Counted from the stretch's first letter, positions 33,762 to 43,032 are shown. The stretch is DNA of 64,000 nucleotides from Paraburkholderia panacisoli (GCF_008369935.1 NZ_VTUZ01000027.1:62001-126000); one strand, 5' to 3'. Translations and numbers: made by a program. The notes: generated from the letters alone by a model not told the origin.

Positions 33762-35417
33762 ATGTCTGTCGCCGTCCTGTTCCGCCGCCTTGCCGTTTCA
33801 TGGCCGGGCGCCTGCCGCGCCGCCGCGCTGTGCACCGCCGCGGCAATCCTCGCCGCCTGCAGCGCCCCTCCGCCGGCGCGCGATGTGCGTACACAAGCGC
33901 ACGCGTTCATCGACACCGTCACGCTATTCCCGCTCGAACATTACGACCAGAACGTCGACCACTGGCTCCAACCCGGCAGCCCCGCCTACGACCTGCCGTT
34001 CCTCAGTCCCGAGGACCAGCGGGCCCACTTCGACGCGCTCTTCGCGCGCTACTTCGGCACCGGCGCGAACGCGCCGTCGCCGTGGAATTCCGCCTACGTG
34101 ACGCAGCGCGTTTATCGTGAGCAAGGCGCGGATATCGCCGCGTTGCAGCAACGCCGCATCGACAAGTTCGACAACACCGGCAAGGAAGGCGCAGCGCTCG
34201 GCTACGGCGAGAATTTCCGCCCGCATGACAAGGCATGGATCGACGCGATCGCGCGCAACATGAACGTCGAGCAGTTTACGCGGACACCGGTCTATCGGCC
34301 CGAGCGCCGCGCGATCGCCACCGGCAACCTGATGGTGCGCGAACTGCCAACCACCGACCCATCGTTCTACGACCATCATCTGGCGGGCGAAGGCTATCCA
34401 TTCGATAACCTGCAAATCTCGGCCGTGCGCCCGGGCACGCCGTTGTATGTGCTCGGTAGCAGCGTCGACGGCGCATGGCAGTACGTGCAGACGCCCGACG
34501 TCCAGGGCTGGGTGCGTAGCGATGGCGTCGCACTGGCCGACGACCGCTTCGTCGACGCATGGCGCGCGGCTGCCGGCAAATCGCTGGGTGCGGTGACGGT
34601 GGCCTCGGCGCCGGTGCGCGACAGCAGTGGCGCGTTCCGCTTCGACGCGCCGGCGGGCACGATGCTGCCGCTGTTGCGTGCGTCGCCATCCTCGTTGCCC
34701 CAACGGTCCGTCGCAGTGGCAAACGGCGCGCGGCAGGCGGCAGCGGGCGCCGTCACCGTCACAAACGAGCGGGGCACCGTGGACGACACCCCCGTGCTGC
34801 GCACGGTTCTCGTCCCCGCCCGCGATCCCGACGGCCGCGCGCTCATCCGCACCGCCACGCTGACCGACACGCAAATCACGCCGATGCCGCTCGCCGCCAC
34901 GCCGCGCCATCTGGCGATGCTGATGAAAGCGCTGATCGGCCGCCCCTATGGCTGGGGCAATAGCGGGCTCTACAACGATTGTTCGTCGGAGCTGCAAAGC
35001 ATTTTCGCGGTGTTCGGCGTGTGGCTGCCGCGCCATTCGTCGACGCAGATGAGCGCCGGGCGCATGATCGACCTGTCCGCGTCCACGCCCGCGCAGCGGC
35101 TCGACTATCTCGCGCGGCATGGCGAACCGCTGCGCACGCTGATCTACATCGGCGGCCATGTGATGCTGTACATCGGCAACACGACCCGCGACGGCGTCAC
35201 GGTCCCCGTCGTCTATCAGGACGTGTGGGGCTTGCGGCCCGCCGACGACAGCCGTCGCGCGGTGATCGGCGGCTCGGTGATCTTGCCGCTGTATGAGCAC
35301 ATTCCCGAGGACGCTTCGCTGCAATCGCTGGCGGCTACGCGTACGTTCCAGATCAGCATTCTCGGCGCGCCGGGCGGGGTCGCGGCGCCGCAGGACGAGG
35401 ACAACCCGGCGGGTTGA
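33762..35417 (+). CDS. SH3 and NlpC/P60 (C40) peptidase lipoprotein
   Basis: 551 residues. A basic N-terminus and hydrophobic helix end in the lipobox L-A-A-C with the lipidated cysteine at 33. The middle carries the N-terminal helper domain (F-L-S-P-E-D-Q), and bacterial SH3 segments around 180-330. The C-terminal papain-like domain has Y-G-W-G-N-S-G-L-Y-N-D-C-S with the catalytic cysteine and G-G-H-V-M-L-Y-I-G with the histidine. Family role is cleavage of cell-wall peptides (gamma-D-Glu-diamino acid bonds) in the periplasm. Monocistronic, divergent from the Mop gene. Confidence 0.88.
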   Translation: MSVAVLFRRLAVSWPGACRAAALCTAAAILAACSAPPPARDVRTQAHAFIDTVTLFPLEHYDQNVDHWLQPGSPAYDLPFLSPEDQRAHFDALFARYFGTGANAPSPWNSAYVTQRVYREQGADIAALQQRRIDKFDNTGKEGAALGYGENFRPHDKAWIDAIARNMNVEQFTRTPVYRPERRAIATGNLMVRELPTTDPSFYDHHLAGEGYPFDNLQISAVRPGTPLYVLGSSVDGAWQYVQTPDVQGWVRSDGVALADDRFVDAWRAAAGKSLGAVTVASAPVRDSSGAFRFDAPAGTMLPLLRASPSSLPQRSVAVANGARQAAAGAVTVTNERGTVDDTPVLRTVLVPARDPDGRALIRTATLTDTQITPMPLAATPRHLAMLMKALIGRPYGWGNSGLYNDCSSELQSIFAVFGVWLPRHSSTQMSAGRMIDLSASTPAQRLDYLARHGEPLRTLIYIGGHVMLYIGNTTRDGVTVPVVYQDVWGLRPADDSRRAVIGGSVILPLYEHIPEDASLQSLAATRTFQISILGAPGGVAAPQDEDNPAG

Positions 35418-35484
35418 AGCGGGCCGGGGGGCTGGCAGATGCGGCGGCGGCCGTCGCCGCGTCGGCATCCCCACTCAGCACCCG

Positions 35485-35603
35485 CACTTCGCGCTTCGCC
35501 CTTCGCCCTTCGCCCTTCGCCCTCCGCCCTCCGCACCTCGCACCTCGCACCTCGCACCTCGCACCTCGCACCTCGCACCTCGCACTTTGCACTTCGCACT
35601 TTG
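35485..35603. repeat. 7-bp tandem repeat, about 17 units
   Basis: Consecutive heptamers follow the pattern C-(A/C/G)-C-(T/C)-(T/C)-(C/T)-G: first CACTTCG/CGCTTCG, then CCCTTCG x3, CCCTCCG x2, CACCTCG x7, and degenerate CACTTTG/CACTTCG units. The block lies about 70 bp after the NlpC/P60 gene within a gene-free, pyrimidine-rich stretch (35418-35846). Because 7 is not a multiple of 3, all frames give repetitive translations, which are not genes. Expansion by slippage is the likely origin. Confidence 0.93.
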
Positions 35604-35846
35604 CGCTTGCGCACCCCGGCGCGCCCACACGTTCGCACTCCGCTTCCACACGCGCACACCCGCACACGCTCGCCCTGCACATCCACGCGCCACGCGCTCC
35701 CGCCCCCAGTACTTCCGCAACTCCCCCCAAAAATATTTTTTCCGGAGTGTCGATCCAACGGTAACGAACTCGTCGTAATGTTGAAAGCCTGGCTCACGCA
35801 GCCGGTCTTTCAAGTCACGAACCTGTCACTTCAAGGAGTCACCGAC

Positions 35847-36317
35847 ATGACTAGCGCCGCCGTCAAACCGATCCCCGACGGGATGCACTCGCTCACTCCG
35901 TATCTGATCTGCGCCAACGCCGCGGAAGCCATCGCGTTCTACACGAAGGCCTTCAACGCCGTCGAGCAGTACCGGCTGCCCGGGCCGGGCGGCAAGGTGA
36001 TGCACGCCTGCCTGAAGATCGGCGATTCCATGCTGATGCTGACCGACGAATGGCCCGACCATCAGGCGTTCGGTCCGAATACGCTAAAGGGCACGCCGGT
36101 CACGATTCACCACTACGTGGAGGACGTGGACGCCAGTTTCAAACAGGCCGTCGATGCCGGCGCGACCGTCCTGCTGCCCGTCTCCGACATGTTCTGGGGC
36201 GACCGCTACGGCCAGGTGAAAGACCCGTTCGGCCATCACTGGTCGCTCGCCACGCACAAGCGCGATCTGAGCACGGAGGAAATCCAGCAGGCCATGGCCA
36301 CGATGAAGTGCGAGTAG
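35847..36317 (+). CDS. VOC family (PhnB/glyoxalase-like) protein
   Basis: 156 residues from the ATG at 35847, preceded by AAGGAG. The frame extends upstream through the tandem repeat but that part is not coding. The beta-alpha-beta VOC fold shows L-I-C-A-N-A-A-E-A-I-A-F-Y near the start, M-F-W-G-D-R-Y-G-Q-V-K-D-P-F-G-H-H-W-S-L-A-T at the end. PhnB-like VOC proteins are metal-binding or dioxygenase/isomerase-like, with mostly unknown substrates. A second VOC gene follows after 53 bp. Confidence 0.88.
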   Translation: MTSAAVKPIPDGMHSLTPYLICANAAEAIAFYTKAFNAVEQYRLPGPGGKVMHACLKIGDSMLMLTDEWPDHQAFGPNTLKGTPVTIHHYVEDVDASFKQAVDAGATVLLPVSDMFWGDRYGQVKDPFGHHWSLATHKRDLSTEEIQQAMATMKCE

Positions 36318-36370
36318 CAAGCAACGGAGAATAACGGCGAGGCCGCCCGCCTTGCAGGAGCAGAGACATC

Positions 36371-36847
36371 ATGCAAAGGATTGCGCCGTGCCTGTGGTTC
36401 GACGGCAATGCGGAAGAAGCGGCCCGCTTCTATACGTCGGTGTTTTCGGATTCGCGCATCGCCACCACGCTGCATTACACGGACGCTGGCCCCGGACCAG
36501 AAGGGGGCGTGCTGGCCGTCACGTTCGAGATCGAAGGCCAGGAGTTCATGGCCTTGAACGGCGGCCCGCAATTTCCCTTCACGCCGGCGATTTCGCTGTT
36601 CGTGCACTGCGGTTCGCAGGAGGAGATCGACCGCTACTGGTCGATGCTCATCGACGGCGGCGGCGCGCCGTGGCAATGCGGCTGGCTGCAGGACCGCTTC
36701 GGCGTGTCGTGGCAGATCGTGCCCGACGCGCTCGGCGAGATGCTGCGCGATGAGGACCGCGCGAAAGCGAGCCGCGTGATGCAGGCGATGATGAAAATGG
36801 TCAAGCTCGATGTCGCGCAGCTGGAGCAGGCATATCGCGACGGATAG
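36371..36847 (+). CDS. VOC family protein (3-demethylubiquinone methyltransferase-like)
   Basis: 158 residues. I-A-P-C-L-W-F-D-G-N-A-E-E-A-A-R-F-Y at the start, A-L-N-G-G-P-x-F-P-F-T-P-A-I-S and C-G-W-L-x-D-R-F-G-V-S-W-Q-I-V-P follow the PF06983-type pattern. The old annotation as a ubiquinone methyltransferase is misleading: the fold is VOC and the activity unknown. Probably co-transcribed with the preceding VOC gene. A strong hairpin lies 47 bp past its stop. Confidence 0.9.
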   Translation: MQRIAPCLWFDGNAEEAARFYTSVFSDSRIATTLHYTDAGPGPEGGVLAVTFEIEGQEFMALNGGPQFPFTPAISLFVHCGSQEEIDRYWSMLIDGGGAPWQCGWLQDRFGVSWQIVPDALGEMLRDEDRAKASRVMQAMMKMVKLDVAQLEQAYRDG

Positions 36848-36893
36848 CACGCGCTCCGACCCTCCCTCACTGCATCACGCCGCCGCATGGTCT

Positions 36894-36927
36894 CGCGGTC
36901 TCGCGGCGATCCCGCCGCGAGACCGCG
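36894..36927 (+). terminator. 15-bp perfect hairpin, likely end of the VOC operon
   Basis: Arms CGCGGTCTCGCGGCG and its exact complement surround an ATCC loop. Stability should be very high. There is no immediate T-run (ACGGCGCCATCTTT follows), so it could be a rho-assisted terminator, an mRNA 3' stabiliser or a protein site. It separates the VOC pair from the MFS gene. Confidence 0.5.
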
Positions 36928-36983
36928 ACGGCGCCATCTTTGATAGCATCGGTCTCGACCCATAAACGGCGGGACCACAACAA

Positions 36984-38192
36984 GTGCGAGTCAACCATCA
37001 GGCGTTTTTTTGTTCGTTGTTCATCGCGCGTCTCGCCGATCAGGTCCTGCTGTTTCTCGTCCCCCTCGTCGTATTCCAGACCACACACCAGGTCTCGTGG
37101 TCAGGCCTGGCGTTTTTCATCGAAACGCTGCCGCGCTACCTGGTCTTCCCGTTCTTCGGCGCATTGTGCGATCGCATCTCGCCGCTCAGGCTGATGAGGG
37201 TCAGTCAGGCCGTGCGCGCGCTGGCGTGTTTCGGCGGCGTGTTCGCGTACGCGCTGTTCGGCGGGATCGGCTGGCTGATCGCGCTGTCGGCGGCGTGCGG
37301 CGTGCTCACGAGCCAAGGGCTGGTGGCGCGCGAAGTCATGCTGCCGCAAATCTTCAGCACGCGGCAGTTTCAGCGCGTGCTCGCCTACTCGCAACTGGCC
37401 GACCAGTTAGGCTTCGTGCTCGGCCCGATGCTGGCCGCGCTGCTGCTCGGCTGGTGGCGCTGGGAATCGGTGGTGGGCGTCGCCGGTGCGCTGTTCCTCA
37501 GCGCCGATGGCGCATTGCTGCTGTGGCAGCGCACGAGCGGATTTAAGGCCGGCAATCCGCCGCCCGAGGCCGCGGGCCACTGGAGCTTGCCGTTGCGCAT
37601 CGCATTGCGCCATGTGCTGGTGCTGCCGGGTCTGAAGAAGGTCGTGCTGCTGGCGGCCGCCGAAAACCTCGTGATCGGCGTCACGCTCGCCACGTCCGCC
37701 GCAATGGTGACGGGCTATCACGCGCAGTCGAACCACTACTATGCCGGCCTGCAAACGGCCGGCGCCGTCGCCACGGTGCTGATTCTTTTGACGATCGCGC
37801 GCACTGCATGGCCTGCCCGCGTGCTCGGCCGGGTCGCTTTCGTGGCGATCTGCGCGGGCGGCGTGATCGCCGGCGCGAGTGCGGCGCCTTGGGGCTATGC
37901 GCTTGGCTTTCTATTGATCGTCGGTTTCGACAAGATGTTCAACGTCTACATCCGCAGCGCGCGTCAGCGAATCATTCCGCCGGCGGACTACGGCAAGACG
38001 ACCGGCGTGGTGATTCTGCTGAACAACATGACGCAGCCGCTCGCCGGCTTGCTGGTCACGCTGTTCTCCACGCGCACGCAAACCGGCCCGCTGATCGTGA
38101 CGCTTTCGGTCGCGATGGGCGGCATCGGCGCGGCGGTGTCGATTGGCTCGGCGCTGTGGCGGCGCAAGCGTGCGCTGGCGCTTGGGGAATGA
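36984..38192 (+). CDS. MFS transporter
   Basis: 402 residues with about ten to twelve hydrophobic helices. F-F-C-S-L-F-I-A-R-L-A-D-Q-V at the start and G-A-L-C-D-R-I-S-P-L-R-L-M in loop 2-3 follow the major facilitator pattern of the MFS_3/enterobactin-exporter-like group. It starts at a GTG; the ribosome site is weak. Substrate unknown; family members export drugs or siderophores. No regulator or siderophore gene is adjacent. Confidence 0.82.
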   Translation: MRVNHQAFFCSLFIARLADQVLLFLVPLVVFQTTHQVSWSGLAFFIETLPRYLVFPFFGALCDRISPLRLMRVSQAVRALACFGGVFAYALFGGIGWLIALSAACGVLTSQGLVAREVMLPQIFSTRQFQRVLAYSQLADQLGFVLGPMLAALLLGWWRWESVVGVAGALFLSADGALLLWQRTSGFKAGNPPPEAAGHWSLPLRIALRHVLVLPGLKKVVLLAAAENLVIGVTLATSAAMVTGYHAQSNHYYAGLQTAGAVATVLILLTIARTAWPARVLGRVAFVAICAGGVIAGASAAPWGYALGFLLIVGFDKMFNVYIRSARQRIIPPADYGKTTGVVILLNNMTQPLAGLLVTLFSTRTQTGPLIVTLSVAMGGIGAAVSIGSALWRRKRALALGE

Positions 38193-38527
38193 CGCCGCAT
38201 CCGGCTCGATGAGCGCCGCCAGGTTCGCGATACGGGAGGCGATGCAGAACATGCCGGCATGCCGCCGCCGAACTTCCGTATTTAAAGCCGCAATGCGCGT
38301 GGATCGGCTGGCGCGTCGCAGAGGACTTCAACAGTGGCCGATGGAATATGGAATCAGCATACGCGCGCCATATTGAGTGAATTAATTCATTCGACTGTGG
38401 TGCGGCGCACGGAAGTTATCAACAGAAACTGGGCACAAATCTGTGCATAACTACCAGCCAAAATCCGCAAGCCGTTGAAGCGATTGCCATTTTCACCGCG
38501 ATGCCGAAGTTGGGCACGCCGCTCCCT
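38193..38527. other. Gene-free stretch with two DnaA-box-like sites
   Basis: 335 bp between the MFS gene and the frameshifted HdeD fusion. TTATCAACA (38416-38424, one mismatch to the DnaA box) and TGTGCATAA (38442-38450, a perfect reverse-complement match to TTATNCACA) lie close together next to a short AT-rich run. No origin-type repeats beyond these two were seen. Confidence 0.35.
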
Positions 38528-39961
38528 TCAATCCCGCACCGCGCCCGACGCGACACCGTGCTGCGCGTCCTGCGCCGCCGACACATGGCGTGCCTCTTCG
38601 CGCCATTGCCGACGCGACTGCATCATCCGGCGCACCGCAAGGCGCGCCATCCGGACCCAGCCCGACGGCCGCGGGTCGGCCAGCATGCTGAGCGCGCGCG
38701 CATAGTCGAGCGTGAGGCCGGGGGTCCACGCCATCGTCGCGGCGCGTTTGTGCAGTTGCGCGGCCACCCATAATTCCGGCGTCGTGATCACACGCAGAAA
38801 CGGCCGCCAGCCGCCGACGCTGCCCCACACGCGCGCCGATGCGCCTTCGAGCGCCGCCTCCAGTGCACGCGACACGCTGCTCGAACAGTTGCGATGCGTC
38901 AGGTTGTAGGTCGTGTCCTGCCGATACACGTCCCAGAATCGGCGCAGCCGCAGCGGATCGTAATTGCGGATGCGCACCTGAACCGTCGACGGACACCACG
39001 CCTTCGATTCAGTCGGATAGTCCGGCTGGAACATGCCCGGCACGTCGTTCTCGCGCGTGGCGCGCAGGAGCCGCGTGAAATCGTCCGGGGAACGATCGAT
39101 CTCGACGCCCGGATACAGGCTGATGTCGATGCCCTCGGGCGATTCGAGCGCGGCATGCCCCGTCGATATCACGCCATGGCGATCCACCGCCGCGATATAG
39201 CGGTCGACGATCGGCTGCCGCCGCGCCTCGCTTTTGGCCGACCCGACCGGCGCCCACACGTGGACGGTCAACGCGGCTTCATCGGCGGCGGGCGGGCCGT
39301 CCCATTCGAGCCGCGCCGTACGGCTAGCCGGCGCCGCGCGCGCCGCGGCATGAGCGGGGGGTACGAGCGTCGTCCATCGCCGCATCGTCCGACGCAACCG
39401 CCGGGTTCGATACCAGCCGCCGCACACGCGTGCTCAGCAGAATCAGGTTCCAGCCGCCGAACATCAGCCCCAGACCGAGACAATACGGAACGGTGCCGAC
39501 ATAGTGCGTCGGAAACGGCTGGAAGAAAAAATCGCCAGCGCGATTTCGAGGCCGCCACCGATCATCGCGAGCCGCCACGTGCGATAGCGGACCACTCGCG
39601 CGGAGACGATCTGCAACAGACCATCGGCCAGAAAGAGCGTGCCGAAGATCATCGACAGAATGAAGTTGCCGTGGTGATGCCCGGCGAGAATCAGCGCCGC
39701 CGCGAAGCAGAACGCGAACCCCTTCACATAGCGCAGCGTGCGCTGCCCGCCCATGCCGGTCCACGCGACGGCGGGCGTGCACAGCCCTTCGAGCAACAAC
39801 AACAAGGCGAAGGGCGTGATCGGGAAATAGAGCGCGTTGTCGAGGGCGTCGATGAACACCACCACGCCGAGCAGCAGACTCAGCCAGCCGGCGATCTGCA
39901 ACGACCGCCAGCGGGTTCGCAGGTAATCGACGCCCAGCAAGATCATGACGAGACGAACCAT
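38528..39961 (-). pseudogene. HdeD (DUF308) membrane protein fused to a papain-like domain, with two frameshifts
   Basis: From the ATG at 39961 the first ~145 codons encode an HdeD/DUF308 membrane domain. At a run of six T (minus strand, 39531-39526) the frame is lost; the -1 frame continues sensibly with F-F-F-Q-P-F-P-T-H-Y-V-G. At a run of six C (39361-39356) it must shift back, rejoining the original frame for a C-terminal domain (V-H-V-W-A-P-V-G-S-A-K, S-T-G-H-A-A-L, T-H-R-N-C-S-S-S-V) with possible His and Cys catalytic residues. One missing T and one extra C restore a 477-residue protein. As written, translation stops after about 165 residues. Confidence 0.78.
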
Positions 39962-40199
39962 CGCGAGCCCTCCTTGACCGATGCAAGCATCAGCTTCTGT
40001 TCGTCATCTTATACAGAATCGTCGGGAGAAATCGCGCTGCGGGGCGCGGCTATGCGCGCGCAAGCCGCCGCTCGCTCATGTTCGCGGCGGCGTGCGGTTC
40101 ATCGTGCGGAATTCGTGTGCGGCTCTTTGTGTGCGACGGCACACGGGTTTTATCAAGCCGGATTCAAACAGGCGCCAATCCGGCCTGATAAACAGAACC

Positions 40200-40227
40200 C
40201 CGGCGCGCCACTCCTCCAACGCGCCGG
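40200..40227 (-). terminator. Possible terminator after rdgC
   Basis: An 8-bp GC stem (CCGGCGCG/CGCGCCGG) with a 12-nt loop lies 25 bp past the rdgC stop; on the minus strand it is followed by GGTTCTGTTTATC. The T content is modest. Confidence 0.4.
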
Positions 40228-40251
40228 TCGACAACCAATATCAACAACCGA

Positions 40252-41175
40252 TCACGCCACCGCAGCTTGCGGCATCGCCTCACCCTGCTCACCGCCCAAC
40301 GCATCGAGCAGATCCGTCAGCATGCGGTCGAGTTCGGCGGTCATCAGCGTGAGGTCGGAATCGAAGCGTTCATCGTCGTTCTGCGCGGTCGGGTCGCTCG
40401 CTTCCTTCAGCACGTCGAGCGGCGCGATGCGCTTGATCGTCAACGAAGGCGTCAGCACGAATGACACGCGATCGTTCCACGTCATCGCGAGACGCATGCA
40501 TTGCTTGCCGGCTTCGATATGCCGGCGCATATCTTCGGTATCCAAAGTATGTCCGACGTAGCGCACGGTGGCATTGCCTTCCGTGGGCGAGCGCAACTCG
40601 GTGTCCTGGTCGAGCGTGAAGCCCGCCGGACCCTCGCCGGAGAGCAGCCACTCCGTCATCGCCGCGACCGGCGACTGCGTGACGCGCACGGTGCCGAGCG
40701 GCAACTGATCGATCGACTTCACCAGCAGCCCTCGCACTTCGTCGGCGATGGCTTGCGAGGCCGCGTCGATCACCAGCCAGCCGTTCTTGCAGTCGATCCA
40801 CACGCGGGTGTCGCGGCGAATGCTGAACGCGCGCGGCAGCAGTTCGTCGGTGACCTGCTCCTTGAGTTCGCGCATCTGCTTGCGGCCAGGTTTGAAGCCC
40901 TGCTGCTCCTCGAGTTCGAGCGCGCGCGCCTTGGTCACCTGGGTGACGACCGACGCGGGCAGCAGTTTCTTTTCGGTGCGGAACACCAGCAGCATCTGGC
41001 CGTTGAGCGCGTACACCAGCGAGTCGTTGTCGCGCGGCGACGCCCAGCCATGGCTTTGCATCTCGACGCTATTGCCGGGTGCAAACGCGTGCGGCGCGAG
41101 CCACTTCTGCATCTGTTCGGGGGTGACGGACCACGGAGCGGGAAGACGGTGCAACTGAAGGTTTTTGAACCACAT
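40252..41175 (-). CDS. rdgC: Recombination-associated protein RdgC
   Basis: 307 residues, the normal RdgC length. It starts M-W-F-K-N-L-Q-L-H-R-L and contains G-W-x-S-P, Q-M-L-L-V-F-R-T-E-K-K-L-L-P-A-S-V-V and L-P-R-A-F, all typical. RdgC forms a ring dimer on DNA and limits RecA filament formation; it is nucleoid-associated. Monocistronic, with a weak ribosome site before the ATG. Confidence 0.96.
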   Translation of the reverse strand: MWFKNLQLHRLPAPWSVTPEQMQKWLAPHAFAPGNSVEMQSHGWASPRDNDSLVYALNGQMLLVFRTEKKLLPASVVTQVTKARALELEEQQGFKPGRKQMRELKEQVTDELLPRAFSIRRDTRVWIDCKNGWLVIDAASQAIADEVRGLLVKSIDQLPLGTVRVTQSPVAAMTEWLLSGEGPAGFTLDQDTELRSPTEGNATVRYVGHTLDTEDMRRHIEAGKQCMRLAMTWNDRVSFVLTPSLTIKRIAPLDVLKEASDPTAQNDDERFDSDLTLMTAELDRMLTDLLDALGGEQGEAMPQAAVA

Positions 41176-41525
41176 GGGCGAGGTCGTTTCCGGGCAAAGC
41201 GCGACATTCTATATGACGACCGGGCCGCGGCGCGCTCGTCGAGCACCCGACTCGCCGGCTATTTTCAACCAGGAAGCGAAATTCATTTAAGCGACAGACC
41301 GATTATCAAACACCGTAGTTAACCAGAGGATGCGTTTCGTCCGCTTCGAGTTCACTTCGGCTTCTCTGGAGCACGCCATGTCGACGTCATTGCTTTCCCG
41401 CCTCGCCCGCCAGATTTTGCTCGGCGCGATCAAGCCGTAATGGTTTTGTCCTATCCGTTCTGGAGCGCGCTTTGCACGCAAATCACCTAGACTTTTTGAT
41501 AGATATGACCAAGACGGAGGCGGCC
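41176..41525. other. Gene-free stretch upstream of rdgC
   Basis: 350 bp. Only very short frames are present, including a 20-codon ORF starting with ATG at 41379 that I do not consider supported. No clear promoter, terminator or repeat was recognised. Confidence 0.3.
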
Positions 41526-41846
41526 ATGGCCGATGAAACCGCACACTGGCAAGTGGTGGAATACGAAGGCTTCGAAATTCACGTGTCACCGGTTCCCAAA
41601 AATCCACCCGACGCAGCGAACCCATCAGCCGCGGCGGATAACCGCTACACCTATCTCGGCTACGTCTGCCACCCGGGCGCCGATCCCGCCATTCCCGGCC
41701 ACGCGGTGCCGTTTCATGCGGACGGCGAAGAGAGCTTCGCCGGCAAGGACGAAGCACTTTACGAAGCCGTGCATGTGGGACGCAGCATCATCGACGGCAC
41801 GCATCCGGATTTGACGGTATTGCCGCTGGTGACGGGCGGGGTGTGA
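41526..41846 (+). CDS. Conserved hypothetical small protein
   Basis: 106 residues from the ATG at 41526, which has GGAGG six bases upstream; an ATG at 41505 is also open. Recognisable stretches are W-Q-V-V-E-Y-E-G-F-E-I-H-V, Y-T-Y-L-G-Y-V-C-H-P-G and D-E-A-L-Y-E-A-V-H-V-G-R-S-I-I-D-G. No signal peptide or membrane helix. I recall similar short proteins in Burkholderia but no function. It stands alone between rdgC and the LPS genes. Confidence 0.75.
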   Translation: MADETAHWQVVEYEGFEIHVSPVPKNPPDAANPSAAADNRYTYLGYVCHPGADPAIPGHAVPFHADGEESFAGKDEALYEAVHVGRSIIDGTHPDLTVLPLVTGGV

Positions 41847-41902
41847 CGGACGTGAGCGGCACGGGCCCTCCCGTGAGCGCCCCGCTCGGACACCGGCACC
41901 CC

Positions 41903-42748
41903 TCAGCCAAACGCCCGCTTGATCCGCGACTTCAGCAACGCGCGCCGCAGACGCCCGGTCCGCTCAGGCTCGCTGACCGCCGCGCCGCCTTCGACAGCGG
42001 TGCCCCGGCGCAGGTAGTAGCGATCGAAAGTCGCCTGCGTCATGCCCCACTTGTTGAGGAACTGGCGACGCCCGTCGTTCTTGACGACCTTGCCGGTGCT
42101 CTTTTGCTGGAAGTGATAGACCAGGCTGTCGCCGACGCCGAGGAACACGCGGCAGCCGGCGTCCCACAGCTTCATCGAGAAGTCGTTGTCGCTGCTCATA
42201 CCCGGACTCAGTTCGCTGCTATAGCCGCCCACCTTATGCCACCAGTCGCGATGCACGAGCGTAGGCGGCCAGGTCGCGCCGCGCCAGTCGGCGCGCACGA
42301 GGCCGGACGCCGCGGCGACCAGCTGGTCGGCGCGGAACGTCTGCGCGTCGCGGCCGAAATTCTGCACGACCACGCACGGATTGCCGGAGTCGACGGGTTC
42401 GATCATCGTGCCGGACAGCATGAACAGGTTGTCGGCGGGCATCTGCGCGAGGCGTTTGACGAGCGCGTCGTCCCAGCCGGGGCAGCAGTACATGTCGTCG
42501 TTCATGTAGACGATGTAATCGCGCGTGGCGCGCGCCGCCGCGAGATTGACCGCGTGGCAGATACCGATGTTGCCGGGCGACGCCGTATGTTCGATCCCTT
42601 CGTCGCGCACCCAGGCGAGCGTGCCGTCCGAGCCGTCGTTCACGTGCACGATGATCTGATGCGCGTGCGTCGAATGGCGCCGCAGGCTCTCGATCACGAG
42701 GCGCAGGTAAGGCAGGTTGTTCCAGGTCGGGATGATGATTGAGAACAT
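41903..42748 (-). CDS. Glycosyltransferase family 2 (LPS/O-antigen)
   Basis: 281 residues from the ATG at 42748 (M-F-S-I-I-I-P-T-W-N-N). The GT-A fold shows N-D-G-S-D-G-T and Y-M-N-D-D-M-Y, the D-x-D-like metal/nucleotide site at about 90-95, and a later S-D-N-D-F-S acceptor-side motif. It adds a sugar from a nucleotide donor in the cytoplasm. Divergent from the O-antigen ligase gene and at the edge of the LPS block. The donor sugar cannot be assigned. Confidence 0.87.
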   Translation of the reverse strand: MFSIIIPTWNNLPYLRLVIESLRRHSTHAHQIIVHVNDGSDGTLAWVRDEGIEHTASPGNIGICHAVNLAAARATRDYIVYMNDDMYCCPGWDDALVKRLAQMPADNLFMLSGTMIEPVDSGNPCVVVQNFGRDAQTFRADQLVAAASGLVRADWRGATWPPTLVHRDWWHKVGGYSSELSPGMSSDNDFSMKLWDAGCRVFLGVGDSLVYHFQQKSTGKVVKNDGRRQFLNKWGMTQATFDRYYLRRGTAVEGGAAVSEPERTGRLRRALLKSRIKRAFG

Positions 42749-43032
42749 CGATGCGGTCCGTTGAGCTGCGTGCGGGTGCGGCACGCGCCGCGCGCCGGTC
42801 ATGAGATTCGCGGGGATTGTACCGCGCCCGCTCGCGCGACAAACTTTGCGGCCCCGGTTGTGCGGCTGGCCGCCGCCGTCGCACAGGGGGCACGCTTGCG
42901 GCGCTCATGCGCTCAGGGGTCGCACGCCTGGTGGCCCGGATGACCGCGCGCCGCCACCTCGACTCGCCGGCCGCTGCCGGGCAAACCACTGCCTGAGCCC
43001 GACAGCAAGCATTTTGCAAGGAGGCGCACGGT

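Noticed and set aside
35485..35603. CRISPR-like array
   Set aside because: The 7-bp units are contiguous with no spacers; no cas genes are near.
35475..35813. Minus-strand frame with repeated C-E-V-R-G-A-R units
   Set aside because: It is simply translation of the heptamer repeat; no ribosome site and no flanking coding signal.
38528..39427. C-terminal half of the HdeD fusion as an independent gene
   Set aside because: It starts mid-protein, has no signal sequence or ribosome site, and shares the frame of the HdeD part upstream once both indels are corrected.
41287..41757. Minus-strand frame containing W-R-A-R-R-E-S-N
   Set aside because: Resembles the common spurious peptides predicted from non-coding GC-rich DNA; it overlaps the supported small gene at 41526 and has no ribosome site.
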